Origin: Eximiradius sp.
Lineage (GTDB): Bacteria; Bacteroidota; Ignavibacteria; Kapaibacteriales; UBA2268
Direction of reading: 5' to 3'
Assembly (NCBI GenBank): GCA_937127445.1
Contig: CAKZLY010000020.1
Coordinates: 1-64,000, forward strand
Length of the DNA stretch: 64,000 nucleotides
The stretch's first letter is position 1, and the number at the start of each line of letters is the position of its first letter. Position numbers and translations under genes: made by a program. Under the pieces are notes generated by a model. It ran no database searches and had not been told where the DNA came from. It saw nothing but the letters and a program-made list of their open reading frames with translations. Below are positions 26,110-36,415 of the stretch, piece after piece.

Positions 26110-28302
26110 TTAGAGCATTCCTGCAATAACAAGAGAAACAACAGCCATTAACTTTATAAGGATATTGAGCGATGGGCCGGAAGTATCTTTGAATGGGTCA
26201 CCAACTGTGTCGCCAGTAACGGCTGCTTTGTGTGGGTCTGAACCTTTGTAGTAACGTTTGCCGTCGATTTCGACACCTTCTTCGAACATTTTTTTAGCAT
26301 TATCCCAAGCACCACCAGCATTAGCTTGGAAAACAGCAAGCAGAACACCAACAACAGTAACACCAGCGAGCAAACCACCTAATGTTTCAGCACCGAAAGC
26401 AAATCCAACAAAAAGCGGAACAATCACAGCAAGAAGGCCAGGAGCAATCATCTCACGAATAGCAGCTTTTGTGGAGATGGCGACGCATTTGGTATATTCG
26501 GCAGCGTCTTGCGCTTGGTGCAAAGCGTCTAAATCTTCTTTGCTCCATTCTTTTTTATCTTTATCTCCATATTTTTTCATTAATTCGAGGGCTTTAACCA
26601 TCGAAGGGATTTCAGTAAATTGGCGACGCACTTCTTTGACCATACTCATAGCAGCGCGTCCAACAGCCCCCATAGATAAAGCACTAAAAACAAAAGGAAG
26701 CACTCCACCGATAAACAATCCAGCCATTACGTTTGCTTTGGAAATATCGATGGATTTAATATGAGCAGCAGTCATAAACGCACCAAAAAGTCCCAATGCA
26801 GTTAAAGCAGCGGAACCGATAGCAAAGCCTTTTCCAATAGCAGCAGTAGAATTACCGACAGCATCGAGTTTATCGGTGCGAGAGCGAACTTCTTTTTCGA
26901 GTTCGCTCATTTCTGAGATACCGCCCGAGTTGTCTGCAATAGGACCGTATGCGTCAACTGCGAGCTGAATTCCGGTTGTAGCAAGCATACCGACAGCAGC
27001 AATTGCTATTCCATAGAGACCAGCATAATAGAAAGAACCAACAATAGCAATAGCGATAAGAATAACAGGAATTGCTGTAGAAAGCATACCTGTTCCAATT
27101 CCAGCAATAATGTTGGTAGCGTGTCCAGTTAGAGATTGCATAGCAATTTTGCGAACGGGAGGTTTGCCCAAGCCAGTGTAATATTCAGTGATAAAGCCAA
27201 TACCAACACCAGCTAAAAGCCCAACTATTGTTGCAAGGAAAACGCCAAGAGAAGTGATAGTAAATACTTGATTATACAGTGGGTCTTCGTATAGCCATTG
27301 TTCGGGGAGAATCCAGTGAATAATCAAGTAAGAAACGATAATCATAAGTACGGCTGCAATACTTGTCCCGACATTAAGTGCAGCTTGCGGATTGCCGCCT
27401 TCACGAACTTTTACGAAAAACGTTCCGATGATAGAAACAATTATACCAGCACCTGCAAGGAAAAGAGGTAGAACAACAGCTGAGAGACCTTTGAACAAGG
27501 TTGCTTGAAATTCAGGCACAGCAAAGAATGATGCACCAAGAACCATCGCGGCTACAATAGAACCAACATAGGATTCGAACAAGTCAGCCCCCATACCAGC
27601 TACGTCGCCTACGTTATCGCCAACGTTGTCGGCAATAGTTGCAGGATTAAGCGGATGGTCTTCGGGGATTCCGGCTTCGACTTTACCAACGAGGTCAGCG
27701 CCGACGTCTGCTGCTTTTGTATAAATACCGCCACCAACTCTTGCAAAAAGTGCAATTGACGAAGCACCGAACGAAAAGCCCGTTACAACATTTACCACTT
27801 TCAATATAGCTTCGCTTGAACTTAGACCATCAAAAGTGTTATTATATAAAAGGAATAGTATGCTTAAGCCTGTAACACCGAGGCCAACAACGCCCATACC
27901 CATAACAGAGCCCCCAGTAAATGCAACACGCAAAGCACTGTTTAGCCCTGTGCGAGCAGCACTAGTTGTGCGAACATTTGCTTTTGTTGCAACTCGCATC
28001 CCAATAAAACCAGCTAAGCCTGAACAAAAGGCTCCAACTATAAAGGAAAGCCCGACAAGTGGATGTGTGTTCTCTGTATTTGCACCCTGAATAGTAAGCA
28101 GAATTGCAACAAGAACAACGAAAATCGCAATCATTTGATACTCAGCTTTGATAAATGCCATAGCACCGTCTGCGATTGAACGGGAAATTCGCTGCATCCT
28201 TTCGTCGCCGGCATCCTGACGGCTAATCCACTTTGCCCTTATGTAAGTAAAGAGCAATGCAATTAAACCAGCAATAGGAATTAAAAATAGTAGTGAATCC
28301 AT
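26110..28302 (-). CDS. hppA: Membrane-bound pyrophosphatase, K+-dependent type
   Basis: 730 residues, about 16 transmembrane helices. It hydrolyses cytoplasmic pyrophosphate and pumps H+ and/or Na+ outward. Substrate-binding signatures: '[56 protein letters not shown]', '[17 protein letters not shown]' and '[26 protein letters not shown]'. At the cation determinant the sequence is '[10 protein letters not shown]' (residues 483-492), with Ala rather than Lys after the Thr, the form found in K+-dependent members. I cannot decide between Na+ and H+ transport from sequence alone. purC follows with no gap; folC lies upstream with a 108-base gap. Confidence 0.96.
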   Translation of the reverse strand: MDSLLFLIPIAGLIALLFTYIRAKWISRQDAGDERMQRISRSIADGAMAFIKAEYQMIAIFVVLVAILLTIQGANTENTHPLVGLSFIVGAFCSGLAGFIGMRVATKANVRTTSAARTGLNSALRVAFTGGSVMGMGVVGLGVTGLSILFLLYNNTFDGLSSSEAILKVVNVVTGFSFGASSIALFARVGGGIYTKAADVGADLVGKVEAGIPEDHPLNPATIADNVGDNVGDVAGMGADLFESYVGSIVAAMVLGASFFAVPEFQATLFKGLSAVVLPLFLAGAGIIVSIIGTFFVKVREGGNPQAALNVGTSIAAVLMIIVSYLIIHWILPEQWLYEDPLYNQVFTITSLGVFLATIVGLLAGVGIGFITEYYTGLGKPPVRKIAMQSLTGHATNIIAGIGTGMLSTAIPVILIAIAIVGSFYYAGLYGIAIAAVGMLATTGIQLAVDAYGPIADNSGGISEMSELEKEVRSRTDKLDAVGNSTAAIGKGFAIGSAALTALGLFGAFMTAAHIKSIDISKANVMAGLFIGGVLPFVFSALSMGAVGRAAMSMVKEVRRQFTEIPSMVKALELMKKYGDKDKKEWSKEDLDALHQAQDAAEYTKCVAISTKAAIREMIAPGLLAVIVPLFVGFAFGAETLGGLLAGVTVVGVLLAVFQANAGGAWDNAKKMFEEGVEIDGKRYYKGSDPHKAAVTGDTVGDPFKDTSGPSLNILIKLMAVVSLVIAGML

Positions 28303-28410
28303 CTAAAACCCCTTAAATTAGTAAATATTAATTGTTTAGTGATGCACAGAAATATTTGTTATTTAGTTCAAAATTAATCACAAATAAGATAAATAAAAAA
28401 TAAAAAAACA

Positions 28411-29673
28411 TTAATAATCAATGTCTGCAAGTAAATAGAAAGAACCGGTAACAATAAAAGGTTCATTTCTTGATTTAGCGAATTCAAAAGCTTGCTGTGG
28501 ATTTTGAACTACTATATTTGTAATTTCTAATTTATCTGCTATTTGTTTGATGAAATCCGAGGGCATAGCACGCTTGGTAAATGGTTGAGTAATAATAAGT
28601 AAATTAGTTATATGTTTTATTTTATCCAGCATTTCTGAAACGTTTTTATCCGACATAACACCAAATACTATATTGAATTTTACATTTGGAAAGATTAATT
28701 GTGATGTTTCGGCAAGTTTTTCGAACGCGGCAGGATTGTGAGCAGTATCGAGAATTACCATTGGACAACGAGATATAATCTGGAACCGACCGAAAAGACC
28801 GGTATTTTCAACAACATTTTTCACGCCATCAGAAATTGACTGCTGCAAAACACTGAAATAATGATTTATATTTTCCAGTGCTAATATAGCAAGCGAATGA
28901 TTAATAGTCTGGTGGTTACCCAGAAGAGGAGAATTGATTAAATAAGTATTTGAATTAGTTTTTATTTGAAATTGCATTGTATAATCAGGATTTATACCAA
29001 TAATTTTTGTTATTGCACCATCGGATTGAATTAGACGGCTATTTCGTTCAACGCAAATATTTTCGATTACTTTATATGCGTTAAAAGGCAATTCACCTAA
29101 AAGAGTTGGCGTATTTTGCTTTATTATGCCGCCTTTTTCGAAAGCAATTTGTTCGATAGTATTGCCTAAATAATCTGTATGTTCGATAGCAATGCTTGTA
29201 ATAATACTTAAAAGCGGTGCCAAAACATTAGTTGCATCAAGACGCCCACCTAAACCTGTTTCAACAATGGCAATTTCTACATTGTTGCGAGCAAAATAGT
29301 CGAAAGCAATTGCAGTCGTAATTTCGAAAAAAGTGGCATCAACGCTCTTCCCTATTTGCATATACTTTATTGCGAGTTGCACCAATTCATCATCAGGAAT
29401 TATTTTGCCACTTATGCGAATACGTTCATTGAATTGTTTTATGTGGGGTGAAGTATAAAGCCCAGTTCGATAACCTGCTTCTGTCAGTATTGAGGCAATA
29501 AGTGAGGCGGTTGAACCTTTGCCGTTTGTTCCTGCAATATGAATAGATGGAAATCTGTTGTGTGGGTTCCCGTTTTTTTCGAGCAGGTAGGAAATTCTAT
29601 CAAGTCCGGGATTAATACCTTTGCGTTCGAGCGAGAACAATTTTTCAAGTATTTTTTCTTTTGTATCAAACAT
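28411..29673 (-). CDS. folC: Bifunctional folylpolyglutamate/dihydrofolate synthase
   Basis: 420 residues. Mur-ligase-like ATP-dependent enzyme adding glutamate to folates. The P-loop 'IAGTNGKGSTASLIASIL' is at residues 43-60, followed by 'AGYRTGLYTSPHIKQFNERIRI' and 'ETGLGGRLDATNVL'. A 'DTAHNPAAFEKL' motif marks the C-terminal domain. It is divergent from the SDR gene at 29753; the 79-base gap probably carries both promoters. Confidence 0.94.
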   Translation of the reverse strand: MFDTKEKILEKLFSLERKGINPGLDRISYLLEKNGNPHNRFPSIHIAGTNGKGSTASLIASILTEAGYRTGLYTSPHIKQFNERIRISGKIIPDDELVQLAIKYMQIGKSVDATFFEITTAIAFDYFARNNVEIAIVETGLGGRLDATNVLAPLLSIITSIAIEHTDYLGNTIEQIAFEKGGIIKQNTPTLLGELPFNAYKVIENICVERNSRLIQSDGAITKIIGINPDYTMQFQIKTNSNTYLINSPLLGNHQTINHSLAILALENINHYFSVLQQSISDGVKNVVENTGLFGRFQIISRCPMVILDTAHNPAAFEKLAETSQLIFPNVKFNIVFGVMSDKNVSEMLDKIKHITNLLIITQPFTKRAMPSDFIKQIADKLEITNIVVQNPQQAFEFAKSRNEPFIVTGSFYLLADIDY

Positions 29674-29752
29674 ATCAGACCTTTTAATACAAATAAAAAT
29701 CAGTAAAAAACGTAAATAAGTTAATTACAATAATAACTATTTTGGAGATTTT

Positions 29753-30472
29753 ATGTCTAATAATTCTTTGCAAGGTAAAACAATATTAGTTACAGGAGCA
29801 AGCAAGGGGATTGGGAAAAGTATTGTGGAAGTGCTTGCCCGTTATGATTGTCGAGTAATTGCAACTGCAACAAAAAATGATAGTTTCACAAATTTTGAAA
29901 TTAAGAGTGATAAGATTGTATTTGAGGCATTTGATTTGAACAACGAAAGCGAACTTATTGCAGGAATTGAGAGACTAAAATCAAACAATCAAATTCCTGA
30001 TATAGTAATCAATAATGCGGGCGTTGGAATTTTCAAAAATTTTGTGGATTTTTCGGCCATTGAGATAGATAAATTGATAAATGTAAATTTCAGAGCACCT
30101 GTTTTGCTTTCAAAATCTTTTTTGCCGGGAATGCTTGAGAAACAATTCGGTATGTTTGTCAATATTATTTCAGTAGCGGCAGTGGAGAGTTTCCATCGTT
30201 CTTCGCTCTATGGGGCAACAAAAGCTGCGTTGCTCGAAACTATGAAAACAATTCGCAAAGAGTACAGGCACCAAGGTATCAAAGTGCTGAATATATTGCC
30301 TGGAGCAACAAGGACGCCAATTTGGTCGGCGAAGGTCGTTCAGCAATATGGCGATAGAATGATGTCTCCGAAAGCACTTGCAGAATTAATAGTAGCAAAT
30401 GTTGCTCTTGCTATTGAGCAGGACATAATGCCTGAAGAAATAGTTGTTCGTCCGCATTATGGAGATTTATAG
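29753..30472 (+). CDS. Short-chain dehydrogenase/reductase
   Basis: 239 residues. Classical SDR: NAD(P)-binding 'VTGASKGIGKSIVEVLA' near the N-terminus, 'VINNAGVGIF', catalytic Ser in 'NIISVAA' and the Tyr-Lys pair in 'YGATKAALLE'. The substrate is unknown. A TTTTGGAG ribosome site precedes the ATG. It lies 3 bases before rfbB, so it may belong to the same sugar-nucleotide or cell-envelope transcript. Confidence 0.85.
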   Translation: MSNNSLQGKTILVTGASKGIGKSIVEVLARYDCRVIATATKNDSFTNFEIKSDKIVFEAFDLNNESELIAGIERLKSNNQIPDIVINNAGVGIFKNFVDFSAIEIDKLINVNFRAPVLLSKSFLPGMLEKQFGMFVNIISVAAVESFHRSSLYGATKAALLETMKTIRKEYRHQGIKVLNILPGATRTPIWSAKVVQQYGDRMMSPKALAELIVANVALAIEQDIMPEEIVVRPHYGDL

Positions 30473-30475
30473 AAG

Positions 30476-31468
30476 ATGAAAATATTAATCACAGGCGGTG
30501 CAGGATTTATTTTTTCACGAGTTGCAGAATTTTGCTTGAATGCGGGTTATGAGGTTGTAATCGTTGATAAGCTCACATATGCAGGAGATTTAGCACGGAT
30601 AAATCATATTTTTGATAAAATAAAATTTTATCAAATTGATGTTTGTAATCAAAAAGATGTGTTCGAAGTATTTGAGCGTGAAAAACCTGAAATAGTAATA
30701 CATTCCGCCGCTGAAACACACGTTGATAGGAGTATATTAGATGGCAAGCCTTTTCTGGAAAGCAATGTTATTGGAACTTATGTATTGTTGGAAGCAGCTC
30801 GAAAATTTAATACAGAAAAATTCCTAAATATTACTACTGATGAAGTTTATGGAGAACTTGGCAATGAAGGGCATTTTTACGAGACAAGCCCGCTGCAACC
30901 GAACTCGCCTTATGCAGTGAGCAAAACATCAGCAGATATGTTAGGACGCTCATATTTGCGGACATATCAATTGCCGGTGATAACTGTTCGCCCATCGAAC
31001 AATTATGGAATGTTTCAGTACCCAGAAAAGTTAATTCCGGTAGTTTTTCTGAAAGCATACAATAATGAGAAAATACCGGTTTACGGGAAGGGCGAAAACA
31101 TTCGCGAGTGGTTATTTGTTGATGACACAGCCCGAGCTATGCTACGAATCATTGAAAATGGAGTAGTTGGAGAAGTCTATAATGTTGGTAGTTCCGAAGA
31201 ACGAAGAAATATAGATGTGGTTAGGAATATTTTGGAAATAATGGGCAAGACGAACGAACTAATTGAATTTGTCAAGGATCGTCCGGGACACGATTTTCGT
31301 TATTCACTTTCGTGCGAAAAAATAAAACAAGAATTGGGATGGCAGCCAGAGATAGGTTTTGAAGAAGGCTTACGAAGAACTATTGAATGGTATTTTAAGA
31401 ATATTGATTGGCTACTAAAAAAAATTGAGCAATTAAGAAAATATTGGGAAGTAGCTTACAAGCAATGA
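30476..31468 (+). CDS. rfbB: dTDP-glucose 4,6-dehydratase
   Basis: 330 residues, extended SDR. It converts dTDP-glucose to dTDP-4-keto-6-deoxyglucose, the second step to dTDP-L-rhamnose. Catalytic 'TTDEVYGEL' and 'YAVSKTSADMLGRSY' are intact, as are 'RPSNNYG' and 'REWLFVDD'. The Rossmann loop reads 'GGAGFIFSRV', where the third glycine of the usual GGAGFIGS is Phe. That is unusual but need not abolish NAD binding. rfbD overlaps its stop by 4 bases. Confidence 0.9.
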   Translation: MKILITGGAGFIFSRVAEFCLNAGYEVVIVDKLTYAGDLARINHIFDKIKFYQIDVCNQKDVFEVFEREKPEIVIHSAAETHVDRSILDGKPFLESNVIGTYVLLEAARKFNTEKFLNITTDEVYGELGNEGHFYETSPLQPNSPYAVSKTSADMLGRSYLRTYQLPVITVRPSNNYGMFQYPEKLIPVVFLKAYNNEKIPVYGKGENIREWLFVDDTARAMLRIIENGVVGEVYNVGSSEERRNIDVVRNILEIMGKTNELIEFVKDRPGHDFRYSLSCEKIKQELGWQPEIGFEEGLRRTIEWYFKNIDWLLKKIEQLRKYWEVAYKQ

Positions 31469-32328
31469 AAAATATATCAAAGGCAAAATTTATTATAACA
31501 GGCGGTGCGGGTCAGCTTGCACGTGAGTTTTGCAATTTGCTGAATAAGGCAAATGCTAAATACATTGCATTAGATATAGACAAGCTTGATATTTCGAATA
31601 TTGATAAATTAAGCAAAATATGCAAAGAATATAAGCCGGATTTTCTTATTAATTGTGCTGCATATAATAATGTTGATGCTGCTGAAAGTGAATTCGAGAC
31701 TGCATTGAAGGTAAATTTTACGGGTTCGAAGAATATTGCAACATTGAGCACTGAACTCAAATTCAAAGCAATTCATTTTAGCACTGACTACGTTTTTGGT
31801 GGGCGCGAGCAATTCATTCCGTTCAAAGAGCAAGATGAAACTGCACCACTTAACAAATATGGGATTTCGAAGCTCAAAGGTGAGCAGATATTTTTAGAAA
31901 TTTCACCAAAAAACCTGGTGTTTAGGGTGAGCTGGCTTTATGGAGAAGGTCGGCAGAATTTTATTTATAAGTTGCTGCAATGGACGGAAACCAGAAACGA
32001 GATATTAATTGCAAATGATGAAATTTCAGTGCCGACAAGCACGTATTTTGTAGCGAAGAACGTATTAGAAGCACTTGATTCAAACGGTTTATTTCATCTT
32101 GTGCCCGATGGGTATGTGTCGAGGTACGATTATGCAAAGTTTGTGTTGAACAAATTAAAAATAGATGCACTGGTTAAGCCAATATCAGCTGAATATTTCA
32201 AATTACCCGCTCGAAGACCAAATTTTTCAGCAATGGATAGTGCGTTATTTTTCAGTTTGTTTAATCTGGGGAAGAAGCATTGGAGCGAGTATTTAGAAGA
32301 ATTTCTGGTTAAGAACAAATTTGAATAG
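31465..32328 (+). CDS. rfbD: dTDP-4-dehydrorhamnose reductase
   Basis: 287 residues. It reduces dTDP-4-keto-L-rhamnose to dTDP-L-rhamnose. Motifs: 'TGGAGQLAREF' for NADPH, 'INCAAYNNVDAAE', 'FSTDYVFGG', and 'YGISKLKGEQ' with the catalytic Tyr/Lys. I chose the ATG that overlaps the rfbB stop (ATGA) because homologues begin there; an upstream in-frame start at 31444 adds seven residues. The rfbA and rfbC genes needed for the full pathway are not in this window. Confidence 0.9.
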   Translation: MKNISKAKFIITGGAGQLAREFCNLLNKANAKYIALDIDKLDISNIDKLSKICKEYKPDFLINCAAYNNVDAAESEFETALKVNFTGSKNIATLSTELKFKAIHFSTDYVFGGREQFIPFKEQDETAPLNKYGISKLKGEQIFLEISPKNLVFRVSWLYGEGRQNFIYKLLQWTETRNEILIANDEISVPTSTYFVAKNVLEALDSNGLFHLVPDGYVSRYDYAKFVLNKLKIDALVKPISAEYFKLPARRPNFSAMDSALFFSLFNLGKKHWSEYLEEFLVKNKFE

Positions 32329-32646
32329 AAATTAATATTACTCCTTCCCTATTTTTTCACGTAAAGCGTTTTATACAAAATTCTGTTACCAATTTATAAA
32401 TTTGTATTTTAAAAAATCAAAGTTTACAAAACCCATATCATTAAAAAAAATTAATTGATTTTTATTACCATAAAAAGAAAATTTAGCCGTTATAACAACT
32501 GTAAATTATTCTAAATTAATCAAAATCAGAGATTTTTTTTATTTAAAAATAATTTTTCTTGATTAAAAAGTAAGATAATTGTAACTTATTTTTAGAAATC
32601 AGATACAGAAAAACCAAACAAGTTCGCAATAAATATATAGGTTCAA
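32329..32646. other. AT-rich leader region before the act operon
   Basis: 318 bases without a gene, very AT-rich. It must contain the promoter of the large respiratory operon that starts at 32647, but I cannot point to a convincing -33/-7 pair. An imperfect inverted repeat (GTAAG/CTTAT) surrounds position 32577. No tRNA, riboswitch or ORF was recognised. Confidence 0.4.
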
Positions 32647-33219
32647 ATGAAAAAAGTTTTTTTTGACTACGTTTTAAAAGTTCGGCTACCGGTAACATTA
32701 TTTGTAATATTTGGTGCATTTGCAGTTACATATTATGTGGCGCGCCCCGAGCGGGACGGAATAGGATATGAACCAGAGCAACCTATTGCGTTTTCGCATC
32801 GGCTGCACGCAGGAGAAATGCAGATTGACTGTCAGTATTGCCACACAAGCGTCGAAAAATCGCGTCACGCAAGCATTCCGGCAGCGAACATTTGTATGAA
32901 TTGCCACTCTGTGGCGCGCAAGGACAAGCCAGAAATTATAAAGCTCACGAAGTATTATGAGCAAAACAAGCCTATTCCATGGAAGCGTATCCACAAAGTT
33001 CCGCACTATGCTTATTTTAGCCATCAAGCACACGTCACACAAGGTATTCCTTGCCAATCCTGCCACGGAGCAGTAGAGAATATGGATGTTGTTATGCAGG
33101 TGAACTCATTTACGATGGGAAGCTGTATCGAGTGCCACAGAAATCCAAACAGTCGGCTCCCAAAAGATTTCCCGAAAATGAAAACTGCCTACGTTCATTG
33201 TAACGCTTGCCACAGATAA
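32647..33219 (+). CDS. actA: Alternative complex III subunit ActA, pentahaem cytochrome c
   Basis: 190 residues. An N-terminal transmembrane segment (about residues 14-32) anchors a periplasmic domain with five CxxCH haem sites: Cys62-His66, Cys83-His87, Cys136-His140, Cys160-His164 and Cys185-His189. Five haems and this position ahead of actB identify ActA of alternative complex III, a quinol:electron-acceptor oxidoreductase that replaces cytochrome bc1. It is the first gene of the respiratory locus. Confidence 0.93.
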   Translation: MKKVFFDYVLKVRLPVTLFVIFGAFAVTYYVARPERDGIGYEPEQPIAFSHRLHAGEMQIDCQYCHTSVEKSRHASIPAANICMNCHSVARKDKPEIIKLTKYYEQNKPIPWKRIHKVPHYAYFSHQAHVTQGIPCQSCHGAVENMDVVMQVNSFTMGSCIECHRNPNSRLPKDFPKMKTAYVHCNACHR

Positions 33220-33228
33220 GGAGGAACT

Positions 33229-33402
33229 ATGAAAGAGAATAAGCGAAATTTTATCAAGAAAGCCGCCCTTGGTGTGCTTTCCTTTCCACTGATTAGCAAC
33301 ATTTCTATTGAAAGCCTTGTAAAAAAAGTATCCATACCTAAAAAGCCAAAAACGAAAGTCAAAATCCACTCCCATGCTGTAAAAAGAAATACAGGAGAAT
33401 AA
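33229..33402 (+). CDS. 57-residue Tat-signal-like small protein in the act operon
   Basis: An AGGAGG ribosome site sits ahead of ATG 33229; the ORF ends at TAA 33400-33402, four bases before actB. The protein starts MKENKRNFIKKAALGVLSFP, resembling a twin-arginine signal (xRxFxK) with one Arg replaced by Lys, then a basic tail. Small Tat-signal peptides of about 60 residues are also encoded ahead of the Fe-S subunit in formate dehydrogenase operons, a similar context. Function is unknown; a role in maturation or export of ActB is only inference. Confidence 0.6.
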   Translation: MKENKRNFIKKAALGVLSFPLISNISIESLVKKVSIPKKPKTKVKIHSHAVKRNTGE

Positions 33403-33406
33403 GCGA

Positions 33407-36400
33407 ATGAAGTATTTTTTCAACTTATTTAAGAATAAATCTGAATTTAGCAGAAAATCAAAGGCAGCACCTAAATTTGAGAAAATGTCCGCAGAAAGTC
33501 GAAGACGTTTTCTTGCTTTGATGGGTGCAACAACTGCAATTACCGCAACTGCCTGCAAAGATTATCGCGACAAGGGTGAAATTATCTCTTACAATAAAAA
33601 GCCACAAGATGTAACTTACGGGAAAGCAAACTATTACGCATCGACTTATCGCGATGGCTCGCCCATTCTGATAAAAACCCGCGAAGGACGACCAATAGGG
33701 ATTGCGGGCAATGACATTCACCCGATAAGCAAAGGCAAAGTGTCAATTCAGGCAGAAGCAAGCGTCTTAGAGCTATACGATCCTCAAAGATTAAAATACC
33801 CACTCAAAAATAGTAACAAAACTGAATGGAAAACTGTAAATAAGGATATTATCCAGCGCTTTCAAGATATTTCATCAAAAGGCAAAGAAATTGCTATAAT
33901 TACAGGAAAAATTAATTCACCAACTTATGCAAAACTATTAGAAGATTTTGCAAGTAATTACCCAAATATAAAGATTTATCCGATAGAACTATTTAGCGAT
34001 AGGAATAGAAGATTAGCATGGGCTACATGCTACGAAAGCAATGAATATCCAGCAATTGATTGGAGCCAAGCTAATATCGTTGTATCTCTGGAAGCCGATT
34101 TATATGCAACAGATGGTGTCCCCTATGAACAAATAAACGAATTAACTAAACGCAGAAGTGGAGAGAAAGCCGAAAATTTCAATAGAATTTATGCAATTGA
34201 AGCAAGTATGTCTTTGCTTGGGGCAAATGCTGATTATCATTTAAGGTTACACCCGACTGTGTATTATCCATTATTGTTGGCAATCTACAATGATTTGGTG
34301 GAAAAATTAGCTCCGTTCGGACATACTACAATAGGCGATTTTTCGCTCGAAAAAGTAATCAGAGAACATAATTTAAATCAAAAGCATATTAATTTACTCG
34401 TTAATGATTTGCTCAATAATCAAGGTAAGTCAATTATTTATGTAGGTGATAATTTACCTGTTCAACTACATATAATAGCAAATTTCATTAATGATATTCT
34501 TTCTGCTTATGAACTATATGACTATAATTCAAGTTATGTTGAATTCTACAAGATTTTAGAGCCTGCTGAAATTGAAGAATTAATTATAAAAATGAAGCAA
34601 GGCAAAATTGGAGCAGCAATTTTTGCAGACATTAATCCAGCATATTTATTGCCCCCAGATTTTGACCTACAAGGTGCATTAAAAAATGTCGATTTCAAAA
34701 TTTCACTAACAGAAAAAGCAAATGAAACTTCTAAACTTTGCGATTATGTTTTGCCAATCAATCATCCCTTCGAATGTTGGGGCGATTACCAAGCAAGAAA
34801 AAACATAATTAATTTGCAGCAACCAGTTATAGAACCTATATTTGATACACGTCAAAAAGAAGCAATATTGCTTAGTTGGATAAATGGGAAAAATGAAGAA
34901 TACTCATTTGATTTGTACCATAAATATCTAAAAAATAGATATATAGAAATTTCAAAACAATTTAATACACTCGACTTTGAAAGTTTCTGGTATAGTGCAT
35001 TGCACGACGGCTTTATCCAATTGAAGAGCAACGAAAAATCAACAAAGAAACTTAATTTAATAATTTTACGACAAACTAAAAAACCGATTGAAGATAGCGG
35101 AATTTCGATAGTTCTGAAAAAAAGCCCGTTAATTGGAGACGGCAGATATGCTTCGAATGGTTGGTTGCAAGAAATTCCTCATCCAGTATCTAAAATTGTT
35201 TGGGATAATTATGCTGCAATTTCCCCAATTACTGCAAAACGTTATGGGCTTGATTACAAAGATTTCAAAAGTTCTATGATTAAAATATCTATTGGCAGCA
35301 AACAAATTACAATGCCGATACTTTTGCAACCGGGCGTTGCCGAAGATACTCTTGTAATTGAAGTTGGTTACGGAAGAAAAGATGCAGGAACAATTGGAAC
35401 TGGAATTGGATTTGATGCAATACCATTGATGGATAAGACACTTTCGGTAATTTTATCCGGTGCAAGAATTGAGAAAACAGGCAAGAAATACAAATTATTT
35501 GCTACTCAAGAATTTCATAAGCTCGAAGATAAGTATTTGAAGGACCTTCACAGAAAACGACAACTAATTCAAGACGGAACGGTTGCGATGTATTTAAGCA
35601 ATCCGGATTTCATACAAGAACAAAGAATAATGAGCGAAGAAGAAATTGAAAAACACAGTGTAAATCCACCGCACGAATATCCCGAAGCGAAATGGGCAAT
35701 GGCTGTTGATTTGAGTCGCTGTGTTGGATGTTCTAATTGCGTAGCTGCATGCAATGTTGAAAACAATATACCAATTGTCGGAAAAGAAGAATGCGGGAAC
35801 GGTCGAGAAATGCACTGGATTAGAATAGACAGATATTATAGCGGAACGAGCGAAGAACCTATTGTTAGTTACTTGCCTGTAATGTGTCAGCATTGCGATA
35901 TGGCACCATGTGAAAATGTTTGTCCGGTGGTGGCAACGACCCACAGCACAGACGGACTAAACCAGATGACATATAACCGCTGTGTAGGAACCCGCTATTG
36001 TGCAAATAACTGTCCTTATAAAGTTAGGCGTTTCAATTTTTACGATTTCCGACATCGTTTTGCAGATGGTTACTATGAGCAAGACAGTTTAGAATTGTTG
36101 CATAATCCTGAAGTTACTGTACGTTCGCGTGGAGTGATGGAAAAATGCACATTTTGCGTTCAGCGAATAGCAGAGGCAAGACAAGATGCAAAATCGAAAG
36201 GCAAAAATTTCACAGGGGCGGAAGTTCGCACAGCTTGCCAAGAAGCTTGCCCAGCAAGTGCAATAGTATTTGGAAACATAAATGACCCGAATTCAGAAAT
36301 ATCGCAATTAATGAAGAGCAAACTTGGATATAAACTAATCGAGATACTGGGAATAAAGCCCAATGTAACTTACCTTGCTAAATTAAGGAACACAAATTCG

Positions 36401-36415
36401 GAGGACTTGACGTGA
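33407..36415 (+). CDS. actB: Alternative complex III subunit ActB, fused molybdopterin-like/Fe-S protein
   Basis: 1002 residues. The N-terminus carries a Tat motif '[10 protein letters not shown]' (residues 31-40) and a Cys50 in a lipobox-like 'TATAC'. Residues ~70-730 resemble the molybdopterin oxidoreductase fold, which holds no Mo cofactor in ActB. The C-terminal part is a ferredoxin-like Fe-S domain with four Cys clusters: 772/775/778/782, 827/830/835/839, 859/865/869 and 914/917/944/948. That matches the usual three [4Fe-4S] plus one [3Fe-4S] set. It lies on the periplasmic face and passes electrons from the quinol-oxidising ActC to the haems of ActA/ActE. Its stop overlaps the actC start by 4 bases. 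Confidence 0.95.
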   Translation: MKYFFNLFKNKSEFSRKSKAAPKFEKMSAESRRRFLALMGATTAITATACKDYRDKGEIISYNKKPQDVTYGKANYYASTYRDGSPILIKTREGRPIGIAGNDIHPISKGKVSIQAEASVLELYDPQRLKYPLKNSNKTEWKTVNKDIIQRFQDISSKGKEIAIITGKINSPTYAKLLEDFASNYPNIKIYPIELFSDRNRRLAWATCYESNEYPAIDWSQANIVVSLEADLYATDGVPYEQINELTKRRSGEKAENFNRIYAIEASMSLLGANADYHLRLHPTVYYPLLLAIYNDLVEKLAPFGHTTIGDFSLEKVIREHNLNQKHINLLVNDLLNNQGKSIIYVGDNLPVQLHIIANFINDILSAYELYDYNSSYVEFYKILEPAEIEELIIKMKQGKIGAAIFADINPAYLLPPDFDLQGALKNVDFKISLTEKANETSKLCDYVLPINHPFECWGDYQARKNIINLQQPVIEPIFDTRQKEAILLSWINGKNEEYSFDLYHKYLKNRYIEISKQFNTLDFESFWYSALHDGFIQLKSNEKSTKKLNLIILRQTKKPIEDSGISIVLKKSPLIGDGRYASNGWLQEIPHPVSKIVWDNYAAISPITAKRYGLDYKDFKSSMIKISIGSKQITMPILLQPGVAEDTLVIEVGYGRKDAGTIGTGIGFDAIPLMDKTLSVILSGARIEKTGKKYKLFATQEFHKLEDKYLKDLHRKRQLIQDGTVAMYLSNPDFIQEQRIMSEEEIEKHSVNPPHEYPEAKWAMAVDLSRCVGCSNCVAACNVENNIPIVGKEECGNGREMHWIRIDRYYSGTSEEPIVSYLPVMCQHCDMAPCENVCPVVATTHSTDGLNQMTYNRCVGTRYCANNCPYKVRRFNFYDFRHRFADGYYEQDSLELLHNPEVTVRSRGVMEKCTFCVQRIAEARQDAKSKGKNFTGAEVRTACQEACPASAIVFGNINDPNSEISQLMKSKLGYKLIEILGIKPNVTYLAKLRNTNSEDLT

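Noticed and set aside
32329-32646. tRNA, small RNA or riboswitch in the act-operon leader
   Set aside because: No cloverleaf, conserved riboswitch core or strong stem was found; only weak AT-rich inverted repeats.
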